Shown here one piece after another: positions 5,504 to 5,629 of a stretch of DNA of 5,629 nt (position 1 is the first letter of the stretch; each line of letters begins with the position of its first letter). The notes below the pieces were generated by a model that saw only the letters and a program-made list of their open reading frames with translations, made no database searches and was not told where the DNA came from. The position numbers and the translations under genes are program-made. Origin of the DNA: JAJYTL01 sp046705265 (lineage in GTDB: Bacteria; Pseudomonadota; Alphaproteobacteria; Ferrovibrionales; Ferrovibrionaceae); the NCBI GenBank assembly GCA_046705265.1, contig JBJKQL010000114.1, forward strand, positions 1 through 5,629, given 5' to 3'.

Positions 5504-5629
5504 TCAAAACACCCATTGGAAACCGAGTCCGGCACCAAACTTCGGACTGCCGTTAGTGAATCCCTTGTCGGCAAAGAGGTACGGCCCGCTTCCGGCCGGC
5601 GTCATCTTGTAATCCCAGGCGACGATCGC
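5504..5629 (-). CDS. C-terminal part of a probable outer-membrane beta-barrel protein (partial)
   Basis: The minus strand is open from the window edge to TGA at 5504-5506, giving 41 residues that start AIVAWDYKMTPAGSGPYLF and end FGAGLGFQWVF. The final stretch alternates small or polar with hydrophobic residues and ends in an aromatic Phe, the signal by which the BAM complex recognises barrel proteins. WDYKM and GPYLFADKGF also look like strand and turn segments. The start, signal peptide and most of the barrel lie outside the window, so the family (porin, small barrel, receptor) cannot be named. It is probably a separate transcription unit from the glycosyltransferase operon, since about 830 bases and a stem-loop lie between them. 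Confidence 0.65.
   Translation of the reverse strand, partial: AIVAWDYKMTPAGSGPYLFADKGFTNGSPKFGAGLGFQWVF

Overview
The window looks like a piece of a GC-rich Gram-negative chromosome, most likely from an alphaproteobacterium. That assignment rests on three things: the TonB layout (a GTG start and a long Pro/Lys/Arg linker), an AviGT4-like family-4 glycosyltransferase, and the general base composition. No marker gene fixes a genus, so it is an inference.

Left part (1-1327, + strand): the end of a TonB energising operon. The first 15 bases read as four codons and a stop that may close an exbB-like gene. They are followed by a complete exbD-type gene (27-503) and, 20 bases later, a complete tonB (524-1327). 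ExbB/ExbD use the proton gradient across the inner membrane to energise TonB, which spans the periplasm and drives outer-membrane receptors. This TonB has a glutamate where E. coli TonB has its essential transmembrane histidine, and its linker is almost purely basic with no Glu-Pro block.

Middle (1328-1685): a 358-base gap between convergent genes, with no convincing gene or terminator.

Centre (1686-4675, - strand): a likely two-gene operon. A GT4 glycosyltransferase (4675 to 3626) is followed by a complete MsbA-type ABC exporter with fused membrane and ATPase domains (3506 or 3536 down to 1686). A cytoplasmic sugar transferase next to a lipid/glycan-type exporter suggests synthesis and export of a glycosylated envelope compound. 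The substrate cannot be read from the sequence.

Right part (4676-5629): about 830 bases without a clear gene. It holds a perfect 14-bp stem-loop, two smaller inverted repeats, a candidate sigma70-type promoter on the + strand whose -10 box lies inside a palindrome, and a doubtful small ORF with a signal-peptide look. The window ends inside the 3' end of a minus-strand gene (5504-5629). Its product ends in a beta-strand with a terminal Phe, as outer-membrane barrel proteins do.

The common theme is the cell envelope. Every recognisable protein is an envelope energy, transport, glycosylation or probable outer-membrane protein. No mobile element, CRISPR array, tRNA or rRNA was seen, and nothing in the window clearly amounts to a new system. 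The strongest oddities are the TonB transmembrane substitution and the unexplained structured gap at the right.
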